Below, in pieces: positions 1 through 7,573 of a stretch of 64,000 nt of DNA. Location of the stretch: positions 124,001 through 188,000 of the forward strand of contig JBBRSD010000002.1 of assembly GCA_038245725.1 (NCBI GenBank), read 5' to 3'. A program made the translations under genes and the position numbers. Below the pieces are notes generated by a model. That model worked only from the letters and a program-made list of their open reading frames with translations, did not search any database and was not told the origin of the DNA. Numbering within the stretch: position 1 is the stretch's first letter; each line of letters starts with the position of its first letter. Source of the DNA: JBBRSD01 sp038245725. Its GTDB lineage: Bacteria; Actinomycetota; Coriobacteriia; Anaerosomatales; JAAXUF01.

Positions 1-655
1 CCTCTGGCCCACCTGGCCAGTTCAGAAGTACGAACATAATATCGTACGCGTCCTTGAGCTTCTTGAGCGCCCGATCGTGGAGCGCGAACGACTTCAGCGT
101 GACGAAAGGAACAAGGTTGGCCACACGGATGGTGGCAAAGGACTCGTCGCCGTCGAGGAGCTGTCCGCGAATCTCGCGCTCCATGTAGTCCCGCGCCGCG
201 AGATTGGCGCCGCGCGTCTCGAAGGCACCCAGCTTCGCGCCGGTCTTGTTCCTGGGACGAACGATGCTCCCGGGCTCGTCACCCTGCTCGGTCAGGAACT
301 CCACGACGACCGTCTTGCCGTCGATATCGATGCACCAACGAAACGAGGCCTTGTTGCCGTCCTCGTCTTCGAACAGTCGAAAGCCGACGGCCTTGATGTT
401 CGCGAGGAGGGTGTCGTAGGGCTCAGCGTCATCGGACGCGATCGCAATCCCGACCACCAGGTCGATGTCTGTGGTCCCGACGTGGGGAACCGCGTATTCG
501 GGCAGTTCCTCGATCAGGTAGCGAGGCACTAGCCCGCCAGCTAGGAAGATCCGCTTGTTCCATGGACCCGCGCACTTGAGCAGGACCAGTTGCGCCCTCT
601 CACAGAGGGCCGTGGTGTACTCGTCGTAGTCAGACGCCCGCATCAGCTCAGCCAT
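1..655 (-). CDS. AbiEii-like nucleotidyltransferase toxin (partial, cut by left edge)
   Basis: The open frame runs from an ATG at 655 to the left edge (218 codons, C-terminus missing). Residues about 38-68 read LAGGLVPRYLI followed by VGTTDIDLVV: a glycine pair and then an Asp-x-Asp metal-binding motif, the signature of the nucleotidyltransferase fold in AbiEii/AbiGii-type toxins. The start codon directly follows the stop of the upstream AbiEi-like gene, the usual antitoxin-first order of type IV toxin-antitoxin pairs, so the two are probably translationally coupled. Toxins of this family are thought to transfer nucleotides to cellular RNAs; that activity is family knowledge, not shown here. 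A non-toxic nucleotidyltransferase remains possible because the C-terminus cannot be seen. Confidence 0.72.
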   Translation of the reverse strand, partial: MAELMRASDYDEYTTALCERAQLVLLKCAGPWNKRIFLAGGLVPRYLIEELPEYAVPHVGTTDIDLVVGIAIASDDAEPYDTLLANIKAVGFRLFEDEDGNKASFRWCIDIDGKTVVVEFLTEQGDEPGSIVRPRNKTGAKLGAFETRGANLAARDYMEREIRGQLLDGDESFATIRVANLVPFVTLKSFALHDRALKKLKDAYDIMFVLLNWPGGPE

Positions 656-1681
656 CTATATCTTCAGGACCGTTTCCCTGAGGAACTCGGCCTGCTCCTC
701 CCCTCTGCGTGGATCTTGGAGTAGGTCAGCATACAGCCGGATAGGGTTGACGACCTGGACGCCCTCCACCAATCGGTGCGCGTGAAGTGGTGCGTCGTTC
801 TTCGCCCGCAGTACGGTTACGTTGCCGCCCTTCTCGACGCGATCCGTCCCCAGAGCGCGAAGGACCGCTCCTTCGCCGACGGCTGCGTCCACCCAGACCT
901 CGCAGCGGCGAACATCGGTCACGTGAGGCGCGACGAGCAGCGCAGCGCAGGCCCCGGTCACCGCGTGGTTGATTCCAGCCTGGGCCAGCCTCTCCGTGAC
1001 ACGGCGAGCCAGTTCCACAGGCCCCTGTGCCTGGATGTATGTAGTCACGAGTCTCTCGCGCTCGCGGGTCGCATCCTGAACCCAGCGGTCGAGTAGCGCC
1101 GGCTTGCCGATCAGGCGTCGCCTCTTCCTCGGGCCCACCCCTTCGGCCTCGGCAAAGTTCAGCTCCTCCATGCGCTTCATGGCAGCCTGCGCGGTCCCAA
1201 CGGCGACGTCGGCCGCTTCGGCCAGCTCCGTCACTTTCCACCACTCGCGGTCGTCGAGCAGCATTTCCTGAACGGCGACCCCCGTCTTGCCGCCGAGAGC
1301 GACCCGAGCGGCAGGCTTCCTTTCCTCGCGCGCCACCCTGTCTTGGCGGATGGCGATGAACGGGTCAGCGTTGTGGAAGACGAACCGTCTGTCATCGAGG
1401 TAGTTGGCTCCGCGCTCCCGCAGGATGTCGAGGGCCCCTGTGGTGAAGTGTGTCGCCACGAACGTGGCTGTGCCGGGCGCCGTCTCGTATTCGAGGTATT
1501 GTGCAAGGGCGTTGCGCAGTTCCTGCGGCCGGCCGTGCCCCGCGCTGACGGGACGCACATCGAGTTCTCGGTGGGCATCCAGCCAGACACGCACGTCGTC
1601 ACCGACCGCGTCGACTGCGTTGAAGCCGGCCTCGCGAAAGGCCAGCTCGAGGTTCTTGGTCGTCTTCTTCGTCCCAGTCAT
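656..1681 (-). CDS. AbiEi-like antitoxin / transcriptional repressor
   Basis: About 341 residues when started at the ATG at 1681, which has GAGGCGG just upstream. The middle (after WWKVTELAEAADV, near residue 190) reads as a winged helix with a basic wing PRKRRRL. The C-terminal half holds AGINHAVTGACAALLVAP, typical of AbiEi antitoxins. It sits immediately upstream of the nucleotidyltransferase gene. The frame stays open further upstream (to 1864), but a good promoter and an inverted repeat lie at 1698-1744, so the longer starts are unlikely. Known AbiEi proteins repress their own operon by binding inverted repeats; that regulation is inferred here. An unrelated winged-helix regulator with the same architecture is the alternative. 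Confidence 0.68.
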   Translation of the reverse strand: MTGTKKTTKNLELAFREAGFNAVDAVGDDVRVWLDAHRELDVRPVSAGHGRPQELRNALAQYLEYETAPGTATFVATHFTTGALDILRERGANYLDDRRFVFHNADPFIAIRQDRVAREERKPAARVALGGKTGVAVQEMLLDDREWWKVTELAEAADVAVGTAQAAMKRMEELNFAEAEGVGPRKRRRLIGKPALLDRWVQDATRERERLVTTYIQAQGPVELARRVTERLAQAGINHAVTGACAALLVAPHVTDVRRCEVWVDAAVGEGAVLRALGTDRVEKGGNVTVLRAKNDAPLHAHRLVEGVQVVNPIRLYADLLQDPRRGEEQAEFLRETVLKI

Positions 1682-1697
1682 ATTCACCGCCTCATTC

Positions 1698-1744
1698 ATA
1701 TTCACGTCCGACATGAATATTAGCACATCGATGAATGTCGACAA
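1698..1744 (-). promoter_or_regulatory. Promoter and operator-like inverted repeat of the AbiE pair
   Basis: On the minus strand TTGTCG (1744-1739) and TAATAT (1722-1717) are separated by 16 bases, a good -35/-10 pair. An inverted repeat with 7-base arms ATATTCA and TGAATAT (9-base spacer, 1698-1720) overlaps the -10 box, and further TTCAT/ATGAAT half-sites lie on either side. The placement suits autorepression by the AbiEi-like protein. Confidence 0.5.
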
Positions 1745-1873
1745 TGAGGCGGCGGAACTGCAGTCGCCGAGACCAAGCCCTGCTTCACCTGTTCGTCTTG
1801 CTGGCACGACAATCAAGGTGCTCTCCACCCGACAATAAGCGAGTGGAGAGCACCGTGCGGACAACCATGCCCA

Positions 1874-2050
1874 CTACTTCTTGGGAGTCACGACGTCCTT
1901 GATCTTGTTGGCGACGTCGTCGACCGCCTTCTTGGTGGCAGCGCTGGCCTGATCGAGCTGACCCTCGCGCTTCAGGTCCTCGTTGCCGGTCAGATCACCG
2001 GCGGCCTCTTTCACGCGGCCCTTGATCTCTTCACCCTTGTGGTCAGTCAT
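1874..2050 (-). CDS. CsbD-family stress protein
   Basis: 58 residues from the ATG at 2050 (AAAGGGG upstream). The protein is small, Lys/Asp/Glu/Ala-rich and predicted helical, with GEEIKGRVKEAAGDLTGN, the hallmark of the CsbD family, whose members are induced by general stress in many bacteria; the biochemical role is unknown. The open frame could extend 14 codons upstream, but the ribosome-binding site and family length favour this start. It is followed by other minus-strand small envelope genes, suggesting a stress-related group. Confidence 0.85.
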   Translation of the reverse strand: MTDHKGEEIKGRVKEAAGDLTGNEDLKREGQLDQASAATKKAVDDVANKIKDVVTPKK

Positions 2051-2119
2051 TCTGCTCGCCCCTTTCGGCAAGATGCGATCCCAACTCGGCACGTGCGACT
2101 TGCTTGACTTCGTGGTCTC

Positions 2120-2284
2120 TCATCCCGCTCGGCGACCCATGAACATCTGGAAGAGCTGGAACACGAGCACGATGAGTGCGATCACGAGCAGGATGTGGAT
2201 CAGGCCGCCGAAGGCGAACCCGCCCAGATAGCCGAGTAGCCACAGAACGACGAGGATCAAGACGATCGTCCAGAGCATTTCCAT
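2120..2284 (-). CDS. Small single-span membrane protein, lmo0937/DUF5670-like
   Basis: A 54-residue frame beginning MEMLWTIVLILVVLWLLGYL: a hydrophobic N-terminal span, a Gly-rich turn GGFAFGG, a second hydrophobic stretch and a short basic tail MGRRAG. AGGAAG precedes it; spacing makes the second ATG at 2278 an equally good start (52 residues). The pattern matches the lmo0937/DUF5670 family of tiny two-hairpin membrane proteins of unknown function, often near CsbD-like stress genes as here. Confidence 0.65.
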   Translation of the reverse strand: MEMLWTIVLILVVLWLLGYLGGFAFGGLIHILLVIALIVLVFQLFQMFMGRRAG

Positions 2285-2322
2285 CACTTCCTATCGAGTC
2301 GTCGAGCTTCAGGCGGTTGCGG

Positions 2323-2772
2323 TTAGGGCGTCGTCGTTGTGCCCGTCGCTCCAGGTGCACCGGCCGCTCCAGGCGCTCCAGGTGCACCGGCCGCTCCAGG
2401 CGCTCCTGGCGCACCTGCTGCTCCGGGCGTCCCTCCGCTGCCTCCGGCACCGCCGGCTCCTGGCGCTCCCGGAGACCCTCCCCCTCCGCTGCTACCGCCC
2501 GCGCCACCAGCTCCGGCTGCACCAGGTGCTCCCGGCGCACCGGGCGCTGCAGGCGCTGCGGGAGTCGGCTGAGTCGCCTGGGGCACGGCAAGGAACTGCA
2601 CCTGCGGGTAGTAGCTCGGCTGAAGCCAGAAGGCCCATATCAGGAACAAGACGACGAGAACGCCGATAGCGACGCCGAGAATGACCCAAACGCCAGGCGC
2701 CGTGCGCTCAGGGAGCTGCGGCTGAACGGGGGCTGGTGGCGGGTTTTGCGTGACGTTCATCTGATCAGACAT
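2323..2772 (-). CDS. Membrane-anchored collagen-like protein
   Basis: 149 residues, start at 2772 with GGGAGAAG upstream. The N-terminus is short, cytoplasmic and Pro-rich (residues 1-26). One transmembrane helix (about 27-49, VWVILGVAIGVLVVLFLIW) follows, then a short extracytoplasmic linker. From about residue 72 to the end the protein is Gly-Xaa-Yaa triplets (GAPGAPGAAGAPG), a bacterial collagen-like domain. No enzymatic domain is visible. The repeats probably form a surface-exposed triple helix, but this is inference. The DNA repeat tract may vary in length. Function not recognised. Confidence 0.7.
   Translation of the reverse strand: MSDQMNVTQNPPPAPVQPQLPERTAPGVWVILGVAIGVLVVLFLIWAFWLQPSYYPQVQFLAVPQATQPTPAAPAAPGAPGAPGAAGAGGAGGSSGGGGSPGAPGAGGAGGSGGTPGAAGAPGAPGAAGAPGAPGAAGAPGATGTTTTP
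2345..2545. repeat. Tandem repeat tract encoding Gly-Xaa-Yaa triplets
   Basis: A 27-base unit occurs twice with one mismatch at 2354-2380 and 2381-2407, followed by degenerate 9-base units as far as about 2545. It codes for the collagen-like domain of the overlapping minus-strand gene and could change copy number by slippage. Confidence 0.7.
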
Positions 2773-2911
2773 TTCACTTCTCCCTGTTGAAAGACCGTCT
2801 CGCTTGCGGAGTTTGTACCCGCTAAAGCATCCGACCGCGCACCAGGGCCTGTCATGACTCGAGTGTCGTCCTCACGTTCAGGAAGGAACTCGCTGGCGAA
2901 TGGAGGACGCG

Positions 2912-3166
2912 ATGTACGGAAAGGCTCTCATGGCCGTCCTCATAGTCTGCCTGAGTCTGCTTCTAGCCTCGGCTACCGTTGGATGCACGAGTTCAGCTAC
3001 CACAGGTGGCGGCGCCGGCAGCGGCCTGAACAACGGCCGCATGATGAACGGTGATGGGTCGTCCAACGGCCCGGGTCGCGGGTCGAATGCGACAACGGCC
3101 ACCTAAAGAAGCCGTGGCACCAAGGGCATGATGAATGGCAACGGCTTTTCGTCGACCGGCTACTAG
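2912..3166 (+). pseudogene. Met/Gly/Asn-rich lipoprotein, interrupted by a stop
   Basis: Starts at the ATG at 2912 after a clear GGAGG. The first ~25 residues are a lipoprotein signal with lipobox ending ATVGC, then a Gly/Ser/Asn-rich segment with NGRMMNGDGS. A TAA at 3104-3106 stops it after 64 residues. The same frame then continues with MMNGNGFSSTGY to a TAG at 3164. The signal peptide and the MMN segment closely match the N-terminus of the cytochrome lipoprotein at 3591, so this looks like a degraded or shortened paralogue lacking the heme domain. A genuine short lipoprotein ending at 3106 cannot be excluded. Confidence 0.55.
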
Positions 3167-3590
3167 CAGCGGATTGGTCAAGTCCATCACGCGATCGCGG
3201 CCCAACGCGCAAAGGCGGCCCGGTGGTGACCACTCCTCGCGCAAGCCGCGACACCGCGCGAGCATCAGGTAAGTGCCGCAACTCATGCAGAGCCACGCCA
3301 GCGCAAGCGTCCATGACGCGATCACGCCTGCGCTCGCAGACCGATCTTATCGAAGTCCTGGCACCCCAGCGGATTCGAACCATGTCGTGCTGTGCTAGTT
3401 GGGACTCGCTGGAATAGTGGGTGCGTCGGAGCTGCGGTTCGTTTGGGTAAGTGCCACAAAGTGCCAACAGTAACCATTCATTTGCGCGACGGATGAGGCT
3501 TCACGACGGATCCCGACGCGCGAACGCGACGCGTAGCGACTCTCTGACATGTTCAAGGGGGTATGACGTCGTCAGCGGATTGGAGGAGCC
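3167..3590. other. Non-coding stretch with a tRNA-like fragment
   Basis: No frame here has both a plausible start context and protein-like composition. At 3361-3424 the minus strand shows GGTTCGAATCC (a T-loop consensus) and 6-base complementary ends GCACCC and GGGTGC. The span is only 64 bases and the T-stem does not pair properly, so this is at best a degenerate tRNA relic. Nothing else is recognised. Confidence 0.3.
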
Positions 3591-4205
3591 ATGCGCGGAA
3601 GCACGATCGGGATCGTCTTGGCCGTGTGCGTGAGCGTTCTCGTCGCGTCCGCCCTCGGCGGATGCACGAGTTCAGGCACCTCGGGAGCGGTCACCAGCGG
3701 CGCAAACAGCGGTCGTATGATGAACGGCGGCGGGTCGAACAACGGGTCGGCCGGTGGGCCAAGTGGCAGTACGGGTAGCGGACCGAGCGGTGGTCCCGGC
3801 ACCATGATGAACCGTGGCGGCTCGGGCACGAACAGCTACTCCTCCGTCGGCCAGCGCATCTATCTCACTGGCGTGGGCGCCAGCGGTCAGGCAATCCCAC
3901 ACTCCGCCACCCGCGTGGCCCAAGGGTCGCTCATGATGGGCGGCGGCGGATGCGGGTCTTGCCACGGCTCCAATGGTCGCGGCGGCACGATCAGGATGAT
4001 GGCAGGATCGGCCATCAAGGTGCCGGACATCACCTACAGCGCCCTCATCAAGGCCGGCTTCACCGATGCGACCATTCGGAGAGCCATCACGGCGGGGCTG
4101 GACGAGAGCGGAAAGCCCCTGAAGGACCCTATGCCACGCTGGCGGATGAGCAGCGCGGAGGTGGACGCCGCGATCGCCTACCTCAAGGAGCTGAACGGAC
4201 GATGA
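3591..4205 (+). CDS. Lipoprotein c-type cytochrome, Met/Gly-rich
   Basis: 204 residues; GGAGG lies just before the ATG. A lipoprotein signal ends at Cys25 (ALGGC). Residues 26-82 are a low-complexity Gly/Ser/Asn linker with two MMN motifs. A single heme-binding CGSCH is at 121-125, followed by MAGSAIKVPDI and a C-terminal helical segment SAEVDAAIAYLKELN typical of small class I cytochromes c. A Met in MPRW or MM could be the distal heme ligand (inference). It is likely anchored outside the membrane and transfers electrons. The end overlaps the start of the next gene (ATGATGA), implying an operon. Confidence 0.8.
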   Translation: MRGSTIGIVLAVCVSVLVASALGGCTSSGTSGAVTSGANSGRMMNGGGSNNGSAGGPSGSTGSGPSGGPGTMMNRGGSGTNSYSSVGQRIYLTGVGASGQAIPHSATRVAQGSLMMGGGGCGSCHGSNGRGGTIRMMAGSAIKVPDITYSALIKAGFTDATIRRAITAGLDESGKPLKDPMPRWRMSSAEVDAAIAYLKELNGR

Positions 4206-4342
4206 TGTTCAGCGGTGGAAACGAGTACGGCTACGGCAACATGATGGGCGGCTGGTTCGGCGGACTCCTCGTGCTTCTGTTCGGCGCCCTCGTGATTGCA
4301 GGAATCGCGACGCTCGTGATGTGGTTCATGAGAAGTAGATGA
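4202..4342 (+). CDS. Met-rich small membrane protein
   Basis: 46 residues overlapping the cytochrome stop by four bases. The N-terminus MMFSGGNEYGYGNMMGG echoes the MM/Gly composition of the upstream lipoproteins. It is followed by one hydrophobic helix (about residues 18-42) and a basic end RSR. No family is recognised with confidence, though short SHOCT-associated peptides look similar. Tight coupling suggests it works with the cytochrome, perhaps as a membrane partner (inference). Confidence 0.55.
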   Translation: MMFSGGNEYGYGNMMGGWFGGLLVLLFGALVIAGIATLVMWFMRSR

Positions 4343-4721
4343 TCGGCGCCGAAGACACCTCCCTACTACAGGTCGCGCCGCGACTCGTGGAGATCTTGCG
4401 TGTAGTCGCGCGCCACAAGGTCCTCGGTGCCATGCGTGGCGAGAAGCATCTGCCCCCGCCATTAGCCGTGCGCGAGGCTTTCGAGGAACTCGCGGTGACG
4501 TTTCTCAAGTTCGTACAGGTGCTCGCCGTGCAGCGCGACATGTTGCCCCGGCCTACATCACCGAGCTGAAACTGCTTCAAGACCAACTGCCGCCCATGGA
4601 CGTGGACGAGATATGCGCGGCGGTGGAGGCCGGACTCGGCGCCCAGGTGGATCAGCTGTTCTCTTCATTCGATCGTGTCGCGGACACGGAGCGAAGGGTC
4701 GGACGGGCGCCGCGGTCGTGA
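4339..4721 (+). pseudogene. Frameshifted, truncated UbiB/AarF-family kinase remnant
   Basis: The ATG at 4339 overlaps the stop of the preceding gene. The first frame (to about 4550) reads PRLVEILRVVARHKVLG, VREAFEELAVTFLKF and RDMLP, the N-terminal signature of ABC1/UbiB/AarF atypical kinases. Homology then continues in another frame with YITELKLLQDQLPPMD and VDQLFSSFD up to a stop at 4721. The kinase domain (Gly-rich loop, catalytic Asp) is absent. The gene therefore carries a frameshift and a C-terminal truncation. The family normally acts in quinone or membrane lipid metabolism with about 500 residues. Confidence 0.75.
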
Positions 4722-5231
4722 TGGGACGAGAGTCGTATGCGCGGCGTGAGCGCAATCCCCCAGGTCGTGCGCTGTTCACGGTGCACGATGCACCGCTACA
4801 AAGACTGTACTACCCGCATTCCGTGGATGGCTCTCGCCGACCTCATGGTACCGTCGGCTAGTTCCAGTCCGTGATCGGCGGCGACACCGGTGGCGCGGCC
4901 CAGCCGATGTAGTGGCCGCCGGACCTGATCGGCATGATACACACGACGAGTGCCCAGCAGTGTACCTTTGACCTGGCCGACGAGGCTCGAATAGTGACCC
5001 CTTGACTTCGCGAGTGGAGCTTGCACTGAAATCGGATTGCGCGTCGCAGGCCTCGTTGGCGACAGTCTGGGCCATCTGACGACAAACACCTGCTTTGAGC
5101 AGGCGTTTGCGTGTGCGCTCTCCCCTGTCACCCTCGAACCCCCGTGTCGGATCATCAGGCCAAAGACCTCCAAATCCGCCCAGTTCCGCGAAACCATTAC
5201 GGCGGTATTTACCACGAGGGCATTGCGGAAG
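4722..5231. other. No gene recognised; diverged copy of the tRNA-Pro flank
   Basis: No supported coding region. From about 4995 onward the sequence is a diverged match to 13590-13833: both contain GTGACCCCTTGACT, GAGCAGGC and an ATTACG-rich stretch in the same order before the tRNA-Pro repeat. The duplicated unit may therefore be about 330 bases long rather than only the tRNA part. Confidence 0.4.
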
Positions 5232-5318
5232 AGAGTCAGGGGCCTACGAATAGGCCCCTGACCTGCGTTTTTATGGTCGGGCTGACAGGATTTGAACCTG
5301 CGACCCCTTGACCCCCAG
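5232..5318 (-). repeat. Left direct repeat: terminator plus 3' part of tRNA-Pro (att-like)
   Basis: 5274-5318 matches the 3' 45 bases (including encoded CCA) of the tRNA-Pro at 13886-13962 with one difference, and identity stops at the anticodon-loop CCCCCAG. The adjacent hairpin (TCAGGGGCCT pairing with AGGCCCCTGA, 5236-5260) and the bases between are also shared with the right copy. A truncated tRNA 3' end duplicated away from the intact gene is the usual result of tyrosine-integrase insertion at a tRNA. Confidence 0.75.
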
Positions 5319-5571
5319 CAGACGGCATTGCGTTCAGGCGAGTTCGCCGAAATACGCAAACCGCAGGTAAGGGCGCAATACCGGTCATTCACGAACTCCG
5401 GCGAACGCCCGCGAATCGAGTGCTGTTTTACTACGGCGTTACGGCGGAGCGGCCTGGGCGAGTCACCATCGATTCCGGTGTTTCGACTCACGCGGGCCGG
5501 ATTCGGCGCATCGGATGATCATCGGATGAGTTGCAACCCAAAACCGCGCCAATAGCACCCAAGCGCCTAGT
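5319..5571. other. No gene recognised
   Basis: The stretch between the left tRNA repeat and the kinase remnant has no supported frame, RNA gene or strong hairpin. Confidence 0.4.
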
Positions 5572-5703
5572 TCACCGGGGCAGCCGTACCGTGAACGTCG
5601 ACCCCACCCCAAGCTCACTCTCGACTTGCACCGTGCCCCTGTGTCGCTCGGCGGCACGCCGGACGATGCTCAGGCCAAGTCCCGCGCCACCCGGTTTTGT
5701 CCC
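5572..5703 (-). pseudogene. C-terminal fragment of a sensor histidine kinase
   Basis: About 43 residues ending in [21 protein letters not shown] is the G2 box of a HATPase_c domain, and [17 protein letters not shown] is the following conserved strand-helix-strand that closes histidine kinases. The H-box, N-box and sensor are missing, and upstream sequence in this frame is not kinase-like. It is the tail of a deleted two-component gene just inside the putative island boundary. Confidence 0.75.
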
Positions 5704-5765
5704 CAGCAAGGCCCAACAAGGGCGCAATCTGTAGCCCGATTTCGCACCCGAGATCGGCCCGAACC

Positions 5766-5791
5766 GGCCCCTGAACTGCGGTTTTATGGTG
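5766..5791 (-). repeat. Third partial copy of the tRNA-Pro flanking motif
   Basis: GGCCCCTGA, then CTGCG, then TTTTATGGT and GG appear here in the same order and spacing as at 5252-5280 and 13866-13892, with a few mismatches. After that the similarity is lost. It may be a decayed earlier attachment site; chance similarity is possible. Confidence 0.3.
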
Positions 5792-5902
5792 GGCCATTCT
5801 ATGAGCGCTTCGAACAACCTAGTACCATTTCTCAGAGTCCGAGTCACCGGCGGCGCATCGCTCGGGGGAGTATCCGGAGGTCGTCGGCACGGTCGAACCC
5901 AG

Positions 5903-6811
5903 TCACAAGGCAACGCCTAGCGGGCCGCAAATTCTCGGGTAGTCCTGGGCGAGCACCTCTTCCATCGAGGTAGGAATGAGGTCCGGATACAGGCGAGTGG
6001 TTTCCGTCTGGTCGAACCTCATGTCGATTGTATCCATCAGATACGCGGTGCGAATCTGCCCGGCCAGCGTCGGCTTGAAGGGGTGAAGCAGCCCGGCTGA
6101 CAACCGCAAGGCGAGTCGTGGGACGTGGCTCACGCCACCGGAAACCCCGGTCTGAGATTCGAATATCTGAACGAACCGATTGAAGGTTAGGTCCTGGGGG
6201 CCGCCGACTTCGATCATGCGTCCTCGCAATGCAAAGTCGGCGACCGCGAGGTTGACGAAGCGGGCCACGTCTCGCGCTGAAACGAAGTTGATCGGATTCT
6301 CGCCCCGGCCAAATACCACGGTCTTGCCGCTCTCGAGGAGAGGCTCACCTACCAGCTTCACCCATGTCTCGATGTTGGGCGTGGGCCTGATGATCGTCCA
6401 AGACAGGCGACTCGCGAGCAGGACCTGTTCCGCCAGATACTTCATCCGGAACAGTTCGATAGGGTGGTCCCGGGCGGCCCCTTGGACCGAAAGGAGGACA
6501 AAGTGCTCCACACCGGCGGCCCCTGCGGCTCTAATCAGGTTCCGGTTACCCTCCCAGTCCACCGTCTTGAGACTCCCGGCACCTCTGCCGAAGGCCGAGA
6601 TCGCCGAGACGACCGTGTCGACCCCCCGCAACGCCCGCGCCAGGTCATCAGCGCTGCGAACGTCTCCGACAGAAGTCTTGACTGAACCGGCGTTGAGTGC
6701 CGCAGCCTTCTCGGTATCTCGAACCAAGAGTCGAAACGGGATCGCCTCCCCGCTCAACAGTGGAACAAGATGCTCGCCGAGGCCCCCGGTACCTCCTGCG
6801 ATTAGGATCAT
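5903..6811 (-). CDS. NAD(P)-binding SDR-like protein (NmrA/complex I NDUFA9 type)
   Basis: 302 residues. The N-terminus [19 protein letters not shown] is a Rossmann dinucleotide-binding motif (GGTGGLG). [10 protein letters not shown] follows, then a DVRSADDL segment and DTVVSAIS, typical of atypical short-chain dehydrogenases with an NAD(P)-binding NmrA fold. The catalytic Tyr-x-x-x-Lys is not evident, so it may act as a redox sensor or an isomerase-like enzyme. The start overlaps the stop of the upstream SnoaL-like gene by four bases (a two-gene operon). Confidence 0.8.
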   Translation of the reverse strand: MILIAGGTGGLGEHLVPLLSGEAIPFRLLVRDTEKAAALNAGSVKTSVGDVRSADDLARALRGVDTVVSAISAFGRGAGSLKTVDWEGNRNLIRAAGAAGVEHFVLLSVQGAARDHPIELFRMKYLAEQVLLASRLSWTIIRPTPNIETWVKLVGEPLLESGKTVVFGRGENPINFVSARDVARFVNLAVADFALRGRMIEVGGPQDLTFNRFVQIFESQTGVSGGVSHVPRLALRLSAGLLHPFKPTLAGQIRTAYLMDTIDMRFDQTETTRLYPDLIPTSMEEVLAQDYPRICGPLGVAL

Positions 6812-7233
6812 CGACCGCTCGCCTGTTGCCGGATCGAAGCGTCTATCCCTTGACCGCGTTCGATCGGCTCCATATAGAAGTGCAGCCGGGCTATCTCCTC
6901 GCCCGCCACTTCAAGAATCGTCACGCCTGCCATGTCGGCTGCAGAGCCATCTGGGCGGGTCCCCGTCCACAGCCACTCCGCCCACACGGTCTGCCCCTCG
7001 GCGACCGACCTCAACAACGAGGCCTTGAGGTCCGGTACGGCGCCGAACAGCTGCTGCCAGTTGCGGTGTATCTGATCACGACCCTGAAAATCACGAGCCG
7101 GGTGTGCTGGCTGCTGGCTGATGACGTCGACCGCGAAACAGGCGACCAACGCTTCGAGGTCATGCGCGTTTGTAGCCTCTTGGAGCCGTAGCAGGACGGC
7201 TTCAGGGTCTGCATCGGTCGTGCGCTCGATCAT
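6808..7233 (-). CDS. SnoaL/NTF2-like protein
   Basis: 141 residues starting MIERTTDADPEAVLLRLQEATNAHDLEALVACFA, the usual helix of the SnoaL-like NTF2 fold. It also has RDQIHRNWQQLFGAVPDL and the strand pairs of the cone-shaped domain. Such proteins bind or cyclise small hydrophobic molecules; the substrate is unknown. It overlaps the NAD(P)-binding gene by four bases, so the two may act on the same metabolite. Confidence 0.75.
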   Translation of the reverse strand: MIERTTDADPEAVLLRLQEATNAHDLEALVACFAVDVISQQPAHPARDFQGRDQIHRNWQQLFGAVPDLKASLLRSVAEGQTVWAEWLWTGTRPDGSAADMAGVTILEVAGEEIARLHFYMEPIERGQGIDASIRQQASGR

Positions 7234-7573
7234 CTCGGTTCTCCCCTCACTCGCTCAGGACACGGCCTCGACTTGTGGCCTCTCCTCTACGGTTGGATAC
7301 CCTGGTCGCAGGTTGTCAAACCCGCATCGATGCCTCACGCCAGGGCGCTGGGCGCGGACCCTACAGGCCATCCTCAACGTGCTGCGTGCTGGCCATCTCC
7401 CCACTCGAAGATTGTTAGGGCTCCGTCGCCCAAGGGAGGTCCCCGTCAAGTGAGGGAAATGTAGTCTGACCTGCCTGAATATCCATGGTGGGCCATCGTG
7501 GACGGGTTGTTTACGTTACACCAGTGAGACGTAGTGTGGCTCCCGCCGGCAGCAGTTGCGACATCCGGTGAGG
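7234..7573. other. No gene recognised
   Basis: 340 bases lie between the SnoaL-like gene and a tiny membrane-peptide gene. Short frames exist on both strands but none has a ribosome-binding site plus protein-like composition. Presumably this holds the promoter of the minus-strand pair; no box is clear enough to place. Confidence 0.35.

Noticed and set aside
2345..2545. CRISPR array
   Set aside because: The repeats are contiguous, codon-periodic and inside the collagen-like gene, with no spacers. No CRISPR array was seen elsewhere in the window.
3361..3424. Possible tRNA on the minus strand
   Set aside because: A T-loop consensus and complementary ends exist, but the span is too short and the T and anticodon arms do not fold.
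4796..5491. Frames ending in or containing tRNA sequence (VGLTGFEPA-type peptide)
   Set aside because: The peptide is translated from the tRNA-Pro repeat and is a familiar artefact; the same holds for 12994-13946.
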